A DNA stretch of 64,000 nt from Parvibaculum sp963975745 (GTDB taxonomy: Bacteria > Pseudomonadota > Alphaproteobacteria > Parvibaculales > Parvibaculaceae), in contig NZ_CAXBIB010000013.1 of assembly GCF_963975745.1 (NCBI RefSeq), positions 1 to 64,000 of the forward strand, given 5' to 3'. Both the position numbers and the translations under genes were made by a program. Below, in pieces: positions 33,889 through 43,368 of this stretch. Position 1 is the stretch's first letter. The number at the start of each line of letters is the position of its first letter. The notes beneath the pieces are model-generated. The model made no database searches, was not told the origin of the DNA, and saw only the letters and a list, made by a program, of their open reading frames with translations.

Positions 33889-34103
33889 TACGCACGCGAA
33901 GACGCGAAGACGCGAAGGGAAGAAGGGGTTTCACGCGGAGACGCGGAGTCGCGGAGGAGAGAAGATTTCCGGCGCTTCCTCCTGCGCTGCTTCGCAGCTT
34001 CGACCTTCGCCAAAGGCTACGGCCGACAGGTCGGTGGACAGGTCGCGCCGGACGATCAGGTCTCATCATTGCGACGAGCCGCCCCGGCTTTCGCCGGGAT
34101 GAC
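33889..34103. repeat. Extragenic repeats upstream of capA
   Basis: Three CGCGAAGA-type units (33896-33918) are followed by TTCACGCGGAGACGCGGAG plus TCGCGGAG (33930-33956), a sequence that recurs at 35381-35407 downstream of capA. At 34066-34103 there is TCATTGCGACGAG joined to the hairpin CCCGGCTTTCGCCGGGATGAC. No gene was found in the 296 bases between the ROK and capA genes. Confidence 0.75.
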
Positions 34104-34144
34104 GCCTGTGTTCATATCCATTTCGGCAATTCATCGGGGGGTGA

Positions 34145-35350
34145 ATGGTAAAATTCAGATTTGCATTGGCGCTGCTCGCCTTGCTGCAGTTTGCACTCCC
34201 GCCCGCCAACGCCCAAGAGCGGCTGACGGTGGTGCTGGCGGGGGATACGGGACTCAACGGGGGCGGGGCGCCGGTGGATGCGCGGGGCGGCTGGAAGGGC
34301 GGGCGGCTGGTGACGGGCGCCGAGGCGCTGGCCGGGATCGCGCCGTGGCTTGAGGGCGATGTCGTCTTCGCCAATCTCGAAAGCGTGGTGACAAACCGCA
34401 ACGAGATTGCGGCGCGGGACAAGATGTTCGTGTTCCGGATGCATCCGCAAGGTGTGCGGGAATTTGCCGAAGCGGGCATCAACGTCTTCTCGCTCGCCAA
34501 CAATCATGCGCTCGACTACGGGACGCGCGGGGCGGGCGAGACACTTTCCCATGTGGCGGCGGTGCCAGGCCTGCGGGCCTGGCCGGGACTGGGGCGGACG
34601 CGCGACGAAGCGACGCGGCCGCATGTCTTCGAGATGCGCGGGGTCAAGGTCGCGGTGTCGGCGGTCGGCAATGCGGGCGGCGGGTTGCCGGCGGGCGAGG
34701 GCCGTGCGGGCATGTTGCAGGAGCGGGCTGATTTTCCTGACGTTGCGGCACGGCTGAGGGAAGAGGATGCGGAGCTGCGCATCCTTTCGGTGCATTACGG
34801 GCGCGAGTTCGATCCGCTGACGGATGCGGCGGACGTGGCGCGGTTCCGGCACGCGGCGGCGGGTGCGGGGGCGACGATCGTTGCCGGGCATCATGCGCAT
34901 GTCGCCAAGGGGGTCGAGATTTCGGGCGCGCATCTCGTCGCCTATGGGCTCGGGAATTTCCTGCATCTCGGGACGCAGAACATGGCGCGGTTCGACATCT
35001 GCCGCGATTTCGGGCTGCTGTTGCGGGTGGGATATGTGCGCGGCGATGAGGGGCTGGCGGTCGAGACAGTGGAGGCGTTGCCGCTGACGGGCATGCATCT
35101 GCGGGTGGCGCCGATGGGCGGGGAAGCGGCGCGGCTCAGGCTCGAGGTGCTGAATTATCTGGGGTCGCGGCTTGACGGAGACGGTGTGCAGGGATTGCGG
35201 TTTCGTCCGCAGTCGGACGGGTCGGGGTTGTGGTGTGCCTCCGACGCGACGGATGCGCGGTGTGCCGGGTGGGTAGAGCCGGAGGTTTCGGCGCGGCAGG
35301 CGGAGATTGTTGCGGCTTGCGGGAAGGTGGTGACGCGGGGGAGTTTTTAG
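34145..35350 (+). CDS. CapA family (PgsA-like) metallophosphatase-fold protein
   Basis: The 401-residue protein has a signal peptide (about 1-24, ending NAQ/ANA) and the capsule-synthesis CapA domain: VVLAGDTGLNGGG, DVVFANLESVVT, INVFSLANNHALDYG, LSVHYGREFDPLTD, IVAGHHAHVAKGVEI and YGLGNFLH. These histidine/aspartate blocks form the metal site of calcineurin-like PGA_cap proteins. Some relatives take part in poly-gamma-glutamate export, but no other cap genes are present, so the substrate is open. The last 100 residues are less conserved and contain three Cys. Both flanks are filled with repeats. Confidence 0.85.
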   Translation: MVKFRFALALLALLQFALPPANAQERLTVVLAGDTGLNGGGAPVDARGGWKGGRLVTGAEALAGIAPWLEGDVVFANLESVVTNRNEIAARDKMFVFRMHPQGVREFAEAGINVFSLANNHALDYGTRGAGETLSHVAAVPGLRAWPGLGRTRDEATRPHVFEMRGVKVAVSAVGNAGGGLPAGEGRAGMLQERADFPDVAARLREEDAELRILSVHYGREFDPLTDAADVARFRHAAAGAGATIVAGHHAHVAKGVEISGAHLVAYGLGNFLHLGTQNMARFDICRDFGLLLRVGYVRGDEGLAVETVEALPLTGMHLRVAPMGGEAARLRLEVLNYLGSRLDGDGVQGLRFRPQSDGSGLWCASDATDARCAGWVEPEVSARQAEIVAACGKVVTRGSF

Positions 35351-35569
35351 GATTTCACGCGAAGGCGCGAAGTAGAAGGATTCACGCGGAGACGCGGAGT
35401 CGCGGAGAAGAGAAGGTTTCTGGCGCTTCGCGCCGGAAGAACAAAAAAACACGTCATTGCGAGGAGCGAAGCGACGAAGCAATCCAGAAGCCGCAAACTC
35501 CGAACCTGCCGCTTCTGGATTGCTTCGCCTTCGGCTCGCAATGACGAATCTGTTTTTTCGCTGGAGAAG
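35351..35569. repeat. Extragenic repeats downstream of capA, including a 95-base palindrome
   Basis: TTCACGCGGAGACGCGGAG at 35381 is a direct copy of the block upstream of capA. At 35452-35546 two arms starting CGTCATTGCGAG and containing GAAGCAATCCAGAAGC face each other (left 35452-35491, right 35511-35546), a large extragenic palindrome of a kind known in many alphaproteobacteria. No gene is seen. Confidence 0.85.
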
Positions 35570-36274
35570 TCAGAACCCTTCCGCCTTCAGTTTTTCCGAA
35601 ATGAAGTTCTCCGCCGCGCTCCATTCGGTTGTGTGGAAGTGGCTGTCGGGGGCCTGGCCGAGGAGTTTGGCGAGGCGGGGGTCGGCGATGAAGTGGATGC
35701 GGTGGGAAGGGGCGTGGGCCTTGGCGACCGAGGCGATGTTGTGGGGGATGTCGTCGAGGAAGACGACCGGGGCCTTGACGCGCTCGGCCATGCGGCGCAC
35801 GGCGCCGCCTTTCAGGCCCTTGTTGGCGATGACGGGGTAGGCGATGCCTTGCGCGGCGAGATTGGCGGCGCGGGTTTCGCGGGCCTCGAAGGGGACATTG
35901 GTCAGGACGACGATCTGGGCGCGTTCGGAAAGGCGGGCCAGTGCCTCGGCGGCGCCGGGGACGACCAGCAGGGAATGGGTCTGTGCGGCGAAGAAGCCGT
36001 CGAGCAGGGCCGGCATCGCGGCGGGTGCGACCGGCTCGCCGGTTTCGCGGCTCTTGATGTTGCCGGTCAGGGCGAAGCTTTGCAGGTCGAGCCAGAGGCC
36101 TTGGGTTTCGAGATAGAGTTCGAGGCCGGCGACGAACTGGATCAGGACCTCGTCGGCGTCCGACACAATGATCGGGCGGCCGGGCACCAGGTCGAGGGCA
36201 TCGATCTGCGGGATCACGGCCTCGTCGATCGCCAGCGGATCGGGCTTCGGGGGGCGCGGAGCCTCGGCGTTCAC
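35570..36274 (-). CDS. HAD-superfamily hydrolase-like protein
   Basis: The 234-residue protein has the HAD motifs: PIIVSDADEVLIQF (motif I, with DxDE in place of the common DxDGT), VVLTNVPFEARE (motif II), a Lys in VIANKGLKGGAVRRM (motif III) and FLDDIPHNIASV (motif IV). It is likely a small-molecule phosphatase or a catalytically altered relative of unknown substrate. It is coupled to the DUF3572 gene by ATGA, which is a common pairing in this class as far as I recall. Confidence 0.75.
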   Translation of the reverse strand: MNAEAPRPPKPDPLAIDEAVIPQIDALDLVPGRPIIVSDADEVLIQFVAGLELYLETQGLWLDLQSFALTGNIKSRETGEPVAPAAMPALLDGFFAAQTHSLLVVPGAAEALARLSERAQIVVLTNVPFEARETRAANLAAQGIAYPVIANKGLKGGAVRRMAERVKAPVVFLDDIPHNIASVAKAHAPSHRIHFIADPRLAKLLGQAPDSHFHTTEWSAAENFISEKLKAEGF

Positions 36275-36549
36275 GACCAGTGAACCTCTTCGCCGCCGGG
36301 AAGGGCGCGGCGGGCGGCAGCCGGCAATTCAGGCGCGAGGCCCGCTTCTTCGCAGAAGGCCAGCAGGCGGGGCTCGTCGCCCAGCAGATATTCGAGGACG
36401 AAACCCAGGAATACCGGGTCGGCGGCGCGGGCGCGCAGCTCGTCGGGGGCGAGGCCCGAGCGGTCGAGGAAGTCGCCCAACAGGTCCTCGTCGGCCGCGA
36501 TATGGCCCAAGGCGTGGATAGCCACGAATTCAGCCTCGTCTCCGGTCAT
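36271..36549 (-). CDS. DUF3572 family protein
   Basis: The 92-residue acidic protein matches the DUF3572 pattern: DEAEFVAIHALGHIAADEDLLGDFLDRSGL, LRARAADPVFLGFVLEYLLGDEPRLLAFCEEAGL. It is all-helical by appearance and of unknown function. I chose the ATG at 36549, behind AAGGTG; in-frame ATGs at 36561 and 36588 lack ribosome sites. It overlaps the HAD gene and diverges from divK. Confidence 0.78.
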   Translation of the reverse strand: MTGDEAEFVAIHALGHIAADEDLLGDFLDRSGLAPDELRARAADPVFLGFVLEYLLGDEPRLLAFCEEAGLAPELPAAARRALPGGEEVHWS

Positions 36550-36640
36550 TCGCACCTTCATCCGATATACACACGCAACGTTAATCATAGGCGCAGTTTA
36601 ATTAGAAATCGAAGGAAAGCCTCGGTCCGGTGACCCCCCG

Positions 36641-36656
36641 TTAAAGACTTAGTTAA
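36641..36656. promoter_or_regulatory. CtrA-like double TTAA upstream of divK (one base wide)
   Basis: TTAA (36641-36644) and TTAA (36653-36656) are separated by eight bases; the CtrA consensus has seven. It lies about 110 bases before divK and 90 bases before DUF3572. It may be a weak CtrA site or chance in an AT-rich stretch. Confidence 0.3.
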
Positions 36657-36764
36657 GGATATTCGGGTCATATGATCTCCAGTGACGCCCCAGTCGGGCG
36701 TCTCGGAGACCGGGGATTTCGGTTCGAATACGGGCATGCCCGGGCAAGTTGGAGTTCTGGAGCT

Positions 36765-37139
36765 ATGGACGCAATGTCTAAAAAGGTCCTGATCGTCGAA
36801 GACAATGAGCTCAACATGAAGCTCTTCCACGATCTATTGGACGCGCACGGCTATCAGACGCTGCAGACGCGCGACGGCATCGAGGCGCTGGAAATCGCGC
36901 GCACGAATCGGCCCGACCTGATCCTGATGGATATCCAGCTTCCGGAAGTCTCGGGGCTCGAAGTCACCAAATGGATCAAGGAAGACGACAACCTCCGTTC
37001 CATCCCCGTGGTGGCCGTGACGGCCTTCGCGATGAAGGGCGACGAGGAGAAGATCCGGGAAGGCGGCTGCGAGGCCTATATCTCGAAGCCGATCTCGGTG
37101 ACGCAGTTCCTGGAAACGGTTCAGCGTTTCCTTCGCTAA
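36765..37139 (+). CDS. divK: Cell-fate response regulator DivK
   Basis: DivK is a single-domain receiver that acts through DivJ/PleC/DivL to control CtrA. The 124-residue protein matches the Caulobacter protein closely: KKVLIVEDNELNMKLFHDLL, the phosphoacceptor Asp in DLILMDIQLPEVSGLEVTKW (D56), VVAVTAFAMKGDEEKIREGGCEAYISKPISV. The ATG at 36774 (MSKK) is an alternative start three codons later. It is 30 bases upstream of pleD, the same pairing as in Caulobacter. Confidence 0.96.
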   Translation: MDAMSKKVLIVEDNELNMKLFHDLLDAHGYQTLQTRDGIEALEIARTNRPDLILMDIQLPEVSGLEVTKWIKEDDNLRSIPVVAVTAFAMKGDEEKIREGGCEAYISKPISVTQFLETVQRFLR

Positions 37140-37169
37140 AGTTCATTCTGCCGGCAAGGACGGGATTCC

Positions 37170-38543
<1,374 letters not shown>

Positions 38544-38917
38544 GGCTCCGCTCGCCATCTTCCAGACCAGATACAGTCTTCGCCTGTCTTCGCGCCGCGG
38601 CGGCGCCGGTTAACCTTGTAATTTCATGGTTAACGCGGTCGAGACAAGAAGATCGACCCTAATTCCTTTATTGGCACAGCAGAGCGTGCTATTTTTTCCG
38701 TGGCAATTCACTTTCGCCGCCGATCGCGTGTCCGCTCTTGCTGGGGGGTGAGTCGGACGCAGCCGAAGCGGCGATATGTGTCCTCGTGGGGCGCCCAGGT
38801 CCGCCGCATCTCCTGGGTCCACGGGGCACGGCCGGCCGGGCGTGGTTCATGGAGTGGCCTCCTCTGATAAGCCGCGATCTCCCGGCCGGCCACCTTTTCT
38901 GCCGATGGCAGACAATC
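38544..38917. other. Gene-poor stretch downstream of pleD
   Basis: The 374 bases hold no convincing gene. A direct repeat GGTTAAC (38608 and 38628) lies near the left. On the minus strand a 61-codon frame (38708-38893, GTG start) has ordinary GC-rich codons but no recognisable similarity and an unusually Arg-rich product; I leave it uncalled. An sRNA is possible because the stretch is GC-rich and follows the rpmG terminator. Confidence 0.4.
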
Positions 38918-38946
38918 AAAAAGCCGGTCCCTCGGGACCGGCTTTT
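38918..38946. terminator. Terminator downstream of rpmG
   Basis: AGCCGGTCC (38922-38930), loop CTCG, GGACCGGCT (38935-38943), with A residues on the left and TTTT on the right. On the minus strand it follows the rpmG stop by 29 bases; it can work both ways. Confidence 0.9.
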
Positions 38947-38974
38947 CTGCGTTCAGAGCGCCTCGAAGGGGCTC

Positions 38975-39142
38975 CTACTTGATCTTGGTTTCCTTGAACT
39001 CGACATGCTTGCGCGCGATCGGGTCGTATTTCTTGATGACCATTTTCTCGGTCATGGTGCGGCTGTTCTTCTTCGTCACGTAGAAGTAGCCGGTGTCGGC
39101 AGTGCTTTCGAGCTTGATCTTGATGGAGGCGGGCTTCGCCAT
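38975..39142 (-). CDS. rpmG: 50S ribosomal protein L33
   Basis: This is a 55-residue basic protein read from the minus strand: MAKPASIKIKLESTADTG, then YFYVTKKNSRTMTEKMV and IKKYDPIARKHVEFKETKIK, which is the bacterial L33 sequence of the form without the zinc cysteines. It is part of the large ribosomal subunit near the E site. It is followed by a strong terminator and lies 108 bases downstream of the MFS gene on the same strand. Confidence 0.97.
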   Translation of the reverse strand: MAKPASIKIKLESTADTGYFYVTKKNSRTMTEKMVIKKYDPIARKHVEFKETKIK

Positions 39143-39250
39143 GGCCGGAAATCCTTGCAGTTACAGGGGCTTGAGGCTCAGGCCCCGGAGACCGCCCGGG
39201 CGTGCCCGATCGGCCGATTTGGGCGCAGACTACTCACGGGCGGCGTGAAG

Positions 39251-40447
39251 TCAAGCAGTGCGCGGGGCGGTGAAGAAGCGCCAGCCGGCGACGGCGAGAT
39301 AGAGGCCGCAGAGCCCGGCCATGACGACGATCAGGCCGTGCGGGTCCCAGAGGTCCATGCCGATGCCGGCGAGCGGCGGGCCGATCAGGGCGCCGGTCGA
39401 ATACATCAGCACGAAGGCCGCATTGGCAGACGCCAGATCGGCGCCGCGAAAGCGCTGGCCGAGCAGCGTCAGGCCGACCGTGTAGAGGCCGACCACGACG
39501 CCGCCGAAGACGAAGAGAACCGGTGCGAAGAGCCAGAGGTTGTGGGCGACCAGCGGGATCGCCGAGGCGCCGAGCAGGCCCACAAGGGCGCAGACCAGCA
39601 GCACCATGCGGCGGTCGGCACGGTCGGCCCATATGCCGATCGGGATCTGGCAGAGGATGTTGCCGGCGGCGAAGATCGAGAGCACGAAGGCGGCGGTCTG
39701 TTCGGTCATGCCGGTGCGCACGCCATAGACCGGCAGCAGGTTGAAGATGTTGGTTTCGGTGGCGCCGTAGACCAGACCGGCCAGCGTGGCGGCCGGGGCG
39801 ACGATGAGGAAGCTGGCGAAACTTTTCGTCGGGCGCTCGGTGACGCGGGGCGCGAGGCCGCGGCCGAAGAGGATCAGCGGTATGCCGGCGCCGAGGATCA
39901 GCAGGCCGATGGTGGCGAAGGGCAGCAGCCCTTGCGTGCCGACCAGGAAAAGCAGCACCGGGCCGGAAGCAAAGCCGCAGGAGAGCACCGTGCCGTAGAT
40001 GCCGATCAGGCGGCCGCGATTTTTCTCGTCGGCCAGGGTGTTGATCCAGAATTCGCTGACGACGAAAAGACCGGTCAACGCCAGACCGTTGACGAAGCGG
40101 ATCGGGAACCAGATCCAGACATCGGGGAAGACATAATAGGCCGGCATGGCGACGGCCGAGACCAGAATACAGGTCATCAGGAAGGTGATCGCCGGGACCC
40201 GGCGCAGAAGTGCCGGGATGAAGGGCGTCAGCAGGAAGGTGGCCAGTGCCGGCATGGCCGTGTTGAGGCCGATGATCGAGGCGGGCACGCCCTGACGTTC
40301 CATCAGCAGCGCCAGCAGCGGGATCGAGACGCCGAGACCCATGCCGACGACGCTGATGCAGGCGATGACGGCGATCAGGCTGCGCCGGCGCTGGACCGGG
40401 GTCAGCGGCGCGTCGGCCAGCATGGTGAGGGTGGTCGGGTCTTTCAT
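39251..40447 (-). CDS. MFS transporter (YcaD-like drug/solute exporter family)
   Basis: The 398-residue inner-membrane protein has about 12 hydrophobic segments. It has GVSIPLLALLMERQGVPASIIGL in the first pair, RFVNGLALTGLFVVSEFWINTLA, the DEKNRGRLIGIYGT loop (motif A-like) and ADRADRRMVLL in the second half. This is the YcaD/YfkF group of the major facilitator family. The substrate is unknown. It is separated from the upstream NUDIX gene by 229 bases full of hairpins. Confidence 0.9.
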   Translation of the reverse strand: MKDPTTLTMLADAPLTPVQRRRSLIAVIACISVVGMGLGVSIPLLALLMERQGVPASIIGLNTAMPALATFLLTPFIPALLRRVPAITFLMTCILVSAVAMPAYYVFPDVWIWFPIRFVNGLALTGLFVVSEFWINTLADEKNRGRLIGIYGTVLSCGFASGPVLLFLVGTQGLLPFATIGLLILGAGIPLILFGRGLAPRVTERPTKSFASFLIVAPAATLAGLVYGATETNIFNLLPVYGVRTGMTEQTAAFVLSIFAAGNILCQIPIGIWADRADRRMVLLVCALVGLLGASAIPLVAHNLWLFAPVLFVFGGVVVGLYTVGLTLLGQRFRGADLASANAAFVLMYSTGALIGPPLAGIGMDLWDPHGLIVVMAGLCGLYLAVAGWRFFTAPRTA

Positions 40448-40537
40448 GGCTCTTCTGTGTACTGTGCTTTGGCGTGTCAGTTCCGAGCGGGCTTGTATGC
40501 ACAGTAGCCCTTCGCTTCGCTACGGGCGTTCGGTGCT

Positions 40538-40635
40538 CGAAAAGGTCCACAGGACCTTTTCGTTTGCATACGCAAACCGCCCCTCACCCCCCGCCCCAAA
40601 CGGTCTTCGACCGTTTGACCCTCCCCAAGGGGAGG
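40538..40635. repeat. Four consecutive hairpins between NUDIX and MFS genes
   Basis: In order: CGAAAAGGTCC/GGACCTTTTCG (40538-40562, 11 pairs), TTTGC/GCAAA (40563-40576), AAACGGTC/GACCGTTT (40598-40616) and CCTCCCC/GGGGAGG (40620-40635). Loops are two to four bases. The two with T runs could end transcription on either strand; the last resembles a short repeat also seen near 1289-1310. Confidence 0.7.
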
Positions 40636-40676
40636 GTGGGAGTTTAGTCAGTGCGCCGGAACCAAAGCAAAGTATG

Positions 40677-41348
40677 TCAGGCGCGGATGACGGGTTTGTC
40701 GTTGCGATAGGCGTAGAGCGGGATGCGGCTGCGGGGGCCTTCCTTGTGGCGGCGGCCGATCTCGCGGAGCACGAATTCGGTGACGTCGATCACCGGCAGT
40801 TTCAGGGCGGCGGAGAGCGGATACCAGTCGAGGTCGCCGAGTTCGCCGCTGCCTTGCAGCGTGCCTTCGGCAGTCGATGCGGGGGCGGCGAAGAAGCGGG
40901 CGTGAAAGCGGATCGGGCTCGAGGCCGGGGTGATGGCCCGGGCGACGAAATCGAGCACGTCGAGGCGCGGCGCCAGCCCGCGTTCGCGGAAGGGCTGCCA
41001 GCCTTCGCCGGCGCCCTCGCCGACATGGCCCTCTCGCGCGACGATCAGGCCGGTTTCCTCGAAGGTCTCGCGGATCGCGGCCATGGCCAGCGCTTCGGCT
41101 TTCGCGCCGGCGGCGGCGCTCTGCATCATGCGCGCGGTCTCGCCGCTGAAGGCCGTTGCGGGGCGTGCCAGCAGATCGCCGGCATCGAGCTTGCCGCCCG
41201 GAAAGACGAAGGCGTCGGGAATGAATTTCATGCGCGCGTGACGGCGGCCCATCAGGATCAGCGGTTCGCCGCCGCGGTCGTCGATCAGGACCAGGCTGGC
41301 GGCGTCGCGCGGACGGATCGCGCGGGGGCGCGGCGTTTCGACATTCAC
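40677..41348 (-). CDS. NUDIX hydrolase, copy 1 (NUDT19-like)
   Basis: The 223-residue protein has FVFPGGKLDAGD and a Nudix box EALAMAAIRETFEETGL in which the E-x7-RE-x2-EE-x-G part is intact but the leading Gly is displaced by an insertion, as in the NUDT19/CoA-diphosphatase group. FVARAITPASSPIRFHARFF and DLDWYPLSAAL match its neighbour. The substrate is unknown. The start is the GTG at 41348, five bases after the stop of the upstream NUDIX gene. The pair arose by tandem duplication. Confidence 0.85.
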   Translation of the reverse strand: MNVETPRPRAIRPRDAASLVLIDDRGGEPLILMGRRHARMKFIPDAFVFPGGKLDAGDLLARPATAFSGETARMMQSAAAGAKAEALAMAAIRETFEETGLIVAREGHVGEGAGEGWQPFRERGLAPRLDVLDFVARAITPASSPIRFHARFFAAPASTAEGTLQGSGELGDLDWYPLSAALKLPVIDVTEFVLREIGRRHKEGPRSRIPLYAYRNDKPVIRA

Positions 41349-41353
41349 GGCGC

Positions 41354-42121
41354 TCAGTCCCCGATCACGTCGCGGATGGCGTTGCCGCCGCGGAAATGAA
41401 TGAAGGGAACGGCGCGCGCGGATTGCGCGGCCGTTGCGAGGCGCAGGCGCTCGTCGATCTCGTCGAGGACGACGCGGGTGATGTTGGGCAGGTCGAGATC
41501 GCGCGCATCGGCGATGCTCAGCCAGTGCAGGCCCTGCAATTCGCCGGAGCCGGCGACCTTGGCGGGATCGCCCTGAATCGTTTCGGCGTCCGCGATGAAG
41601 AAGCGCGTGTCGAAGCGGCGCGTGCGGTAGGGGGGCGTGATGGCGCGGGCGACGAAATCGAGCGTACCGAGCGCCGGCGCGAAGCCTTGCGCGAAGTATT
41701 CGTTCCAATCGGCGTGTTTGCTTTTTTGTGGCGTGTCCGCAGGGCGGCCGATGACGAGACCGGTTTCCTCGAAGGTTTCGCGGATCGCGGCCATGGCCAG
41801 CGCACGGGCGCGGCGTTCGGTCGGGGTGCCGCGCATGCGCGCCATCAGGCGGCGCGCGACCGGTGGGCGCAGATCTTCGGCCGGTGCGATGCGGCTGTCG
41901 GCGGGATCGACGCGGCCGCCGGGAAAGACGAACTTGTTGGGCATGAACTTGTGATCGGCATGGCGCTGGCCCATCAGCACCTGGGGCGCGGCGGCGTCGC
42001 GGCGGACAATGATCAGCGTCGAAGCGTCGCGCGGGCGCACGGCGCGGCCCTGTGCGGGCTCGCGATATTCCTGCTCGCGCGATTTCTTCGGGTCGAAGGG
42101 CCCCCGCTGTTCCTCAGCCAT
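41354..42121 (-). CDS. NUDIX hydrolase, copy 2 (NUDT19-like)
   Basis: The 255-residue paralogue of the next gene downstream has FVFPGGRVDPADS, the box ALAMAAIRETFEETGLVIG, FVARAITPPYRTRRFDTRFF, LQGLHWLSIADARDLDLPNITRVVLDEI. It is in the same tandem pair and has the same displaced Gly in the Nudix box. The ATG at 42121 follows GGAAA; the open frame upstream is not coding-like. It probably hydrolyses a nucleoside diphosphate linked to another group, such as a CoA or dinucleotide compound. Confidence 0.87.
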   Translation of the reverse strand: MAEEQRGPFDPKKSREQEYREPAQGRAVRPRDASTLIIVRRDAAAPQVLMGQRHADHKFMPNKFVFPGGRVDPADSRIAPAEDLRPPVARRLMARMRGTPTERRARALAMAAIRETFEETGLVIGRPADTPQKSKHADWNEYFAQGFAPALGTLDFVARAITPPYRTRRFDTRFFIADAETIQGDPAKVAGSGELQGLHWLSIADARDLDLPNITRVVLDEIDERLRLATAAQSARAVPFIHFRGGNAIRDVIGD

Positions 42122-42345
42122 ATTTTCCGTTCCGGTTTGTGAATTTCTGGTTGGGGGGAGGATGCCCGCCCGCGCCGGTGCTGTCCAGCAAGGCGGGAAA
42201 GGCCGGCTTTCGGGGCATTTACGATCGCTACACAAAAAAGCCGCTATTGTGGAGCGAATGTGGTCTATTCCCCCGCGTCGTCGATCCGCCCGCAGCTGCT
42301 CGCGCTTTCCCGCGTGACGGCCCGGCCAACCTGGATTCCATATAG

Positions 42346-43368
42346 TTGAGTACCGGAAACAAGACCGGCGCCGCGATTGCCCGCGCCAAGAGCTGGACGC
42401 AAATCCTCAGCCATTACCGCGAACCGAGCCATGCGCGCAGCGCCGTGGAGCTCGCGATCACCGCCTTGCCGCTTGTCGCGTTGTGGATTGCGGCCTGGTT
42501 CACCTATTCGCAGGGCTACTGGTGGGCACCGCTGGCGATTGCCGTGCCGGCAGGCGGCTTTCTGGTGCGGCTGTTCGCCATCCAGCACGATTGCGGGCAT
42601 GGCTCGTTCTTTCCGCAGCGCTGGGCCAATGACTGGGTCGGCCGGGCGCTCGGTGTGCTGACGGTGACGCCGTTCGACGTGTGGCGGCGCGCCCATGCCA
42701 TTCATCATTCGAGCTGCGGCAATCTCGACCGGCGCGGGATCGGCGATATCGACACGCTGACGGTCGCGGAGTATCGCGCAAGGTCGCGCTGGGGGCGGCT
42801 GAAATACCGGATCTATCGCAATCCCGTGGTGCTGTTCGGCATCGGCCCGGCCTACATGTTCCTGCTGCAGCAGCGGCTGCCCATCGGCATGATGCGCGAC
42901 GGCTGGCGCCCCTGGATCAGCACGCAGGCGACCAATGCCGCCATACTGGCAATTGCCGCGGCGCTGATCTGGCTGGTCGGCTTCAAGGCCTTCTTTCTGA
43001 TCCATCTGCCGATCGTCGTGATCGCGGCGTCGATCGGCGTCTGGATGTTCTATGTGCAGCATCAGTTCGAGAAGACGTTCTGGAGCGAGGCCGGCGGCTG
43101 GGACTTTCACGAGGCAGCGCTGCATGGCTCGTCGCATTACGATCTGCCGTGGCCGCTGCGCTGGCTCACCGCCAATATCGGCATTCACCATGTGCATCAT
43201 CTCTATGCGCGCATTCCATCGTACCGGCTGTCGCGCGTGCTGCGCGACCATCCCGACCTTCGGCAGATCGGCCGGCTGACGCTCGCCGAGAGCCTGCGCT
43301 GCGTGCGGCTGGTACTGTGGGACGAGGGGAGCCAGCGGCTGGTGTCGTTCCGCGAGGCGCGGGCCTAG
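42346..43368 (+). CDS. Membrane fatty acid desaturase
   Basis: The 340-residue protein has the three histidine boxes of di-iron membrane desaturases: HDCGH (81-85), HAIHH (117-121) and HHVHH (281-285), with hydrophobic pairs between. It introduces a double bond into fatty acyl chains of lipids. The N-terminal block ILSHYREPSHARSAVELAITALP is conserved. An in-frame stop directly precedes the TTG at 42346, so this TTG is the only possible start upstream of the conserved region, though no clear ribosome site is seen. It interrupts the rnr-DUF983-NUDIX arrangement on the opposite strand and shares CTAG stops with DUF983. Confidence 0.9.
   Translation: MSTGNKTGAAIARAKSWTQILSHYREPSHARSAVELAITALPLVALWIAAWFTYSQGYWWAPLAIAVPAGGFLVRLFAIQHDCGHGSFFPQRWANDWVGRALGVLTVTPFDVWRRAHAIHHSSCGNLDRRGIGDIDTLTVAEYRARSRWGRLKYRIYRNPVVLFGIGPAYMFLLQQRLPIGMMRDGWRPWISTQATNAAILAIAAALIWLVGFKAFFLIHLPIVVIAASIGVWMFYVQHQFEKTFWSEAGGWDFHEAALHGSSHYDLPWPLRWLTANIGIHHVHHLYARIPSYRLSRVLRDHPDLRQIGRLTLAESLRCVRLVLWDEGSQRLVSFREARA

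Noticed and set aside
36641..36656. Firm CtrA site upstream of divK
   Set aside because: The spacing is eight, not seven, so it is listed only at low confidence.
38738..40507. 589-codon plus-strand frame
   Set aside because: It is antisense to rpmG and the MFS transporter; composition is shadow-like.
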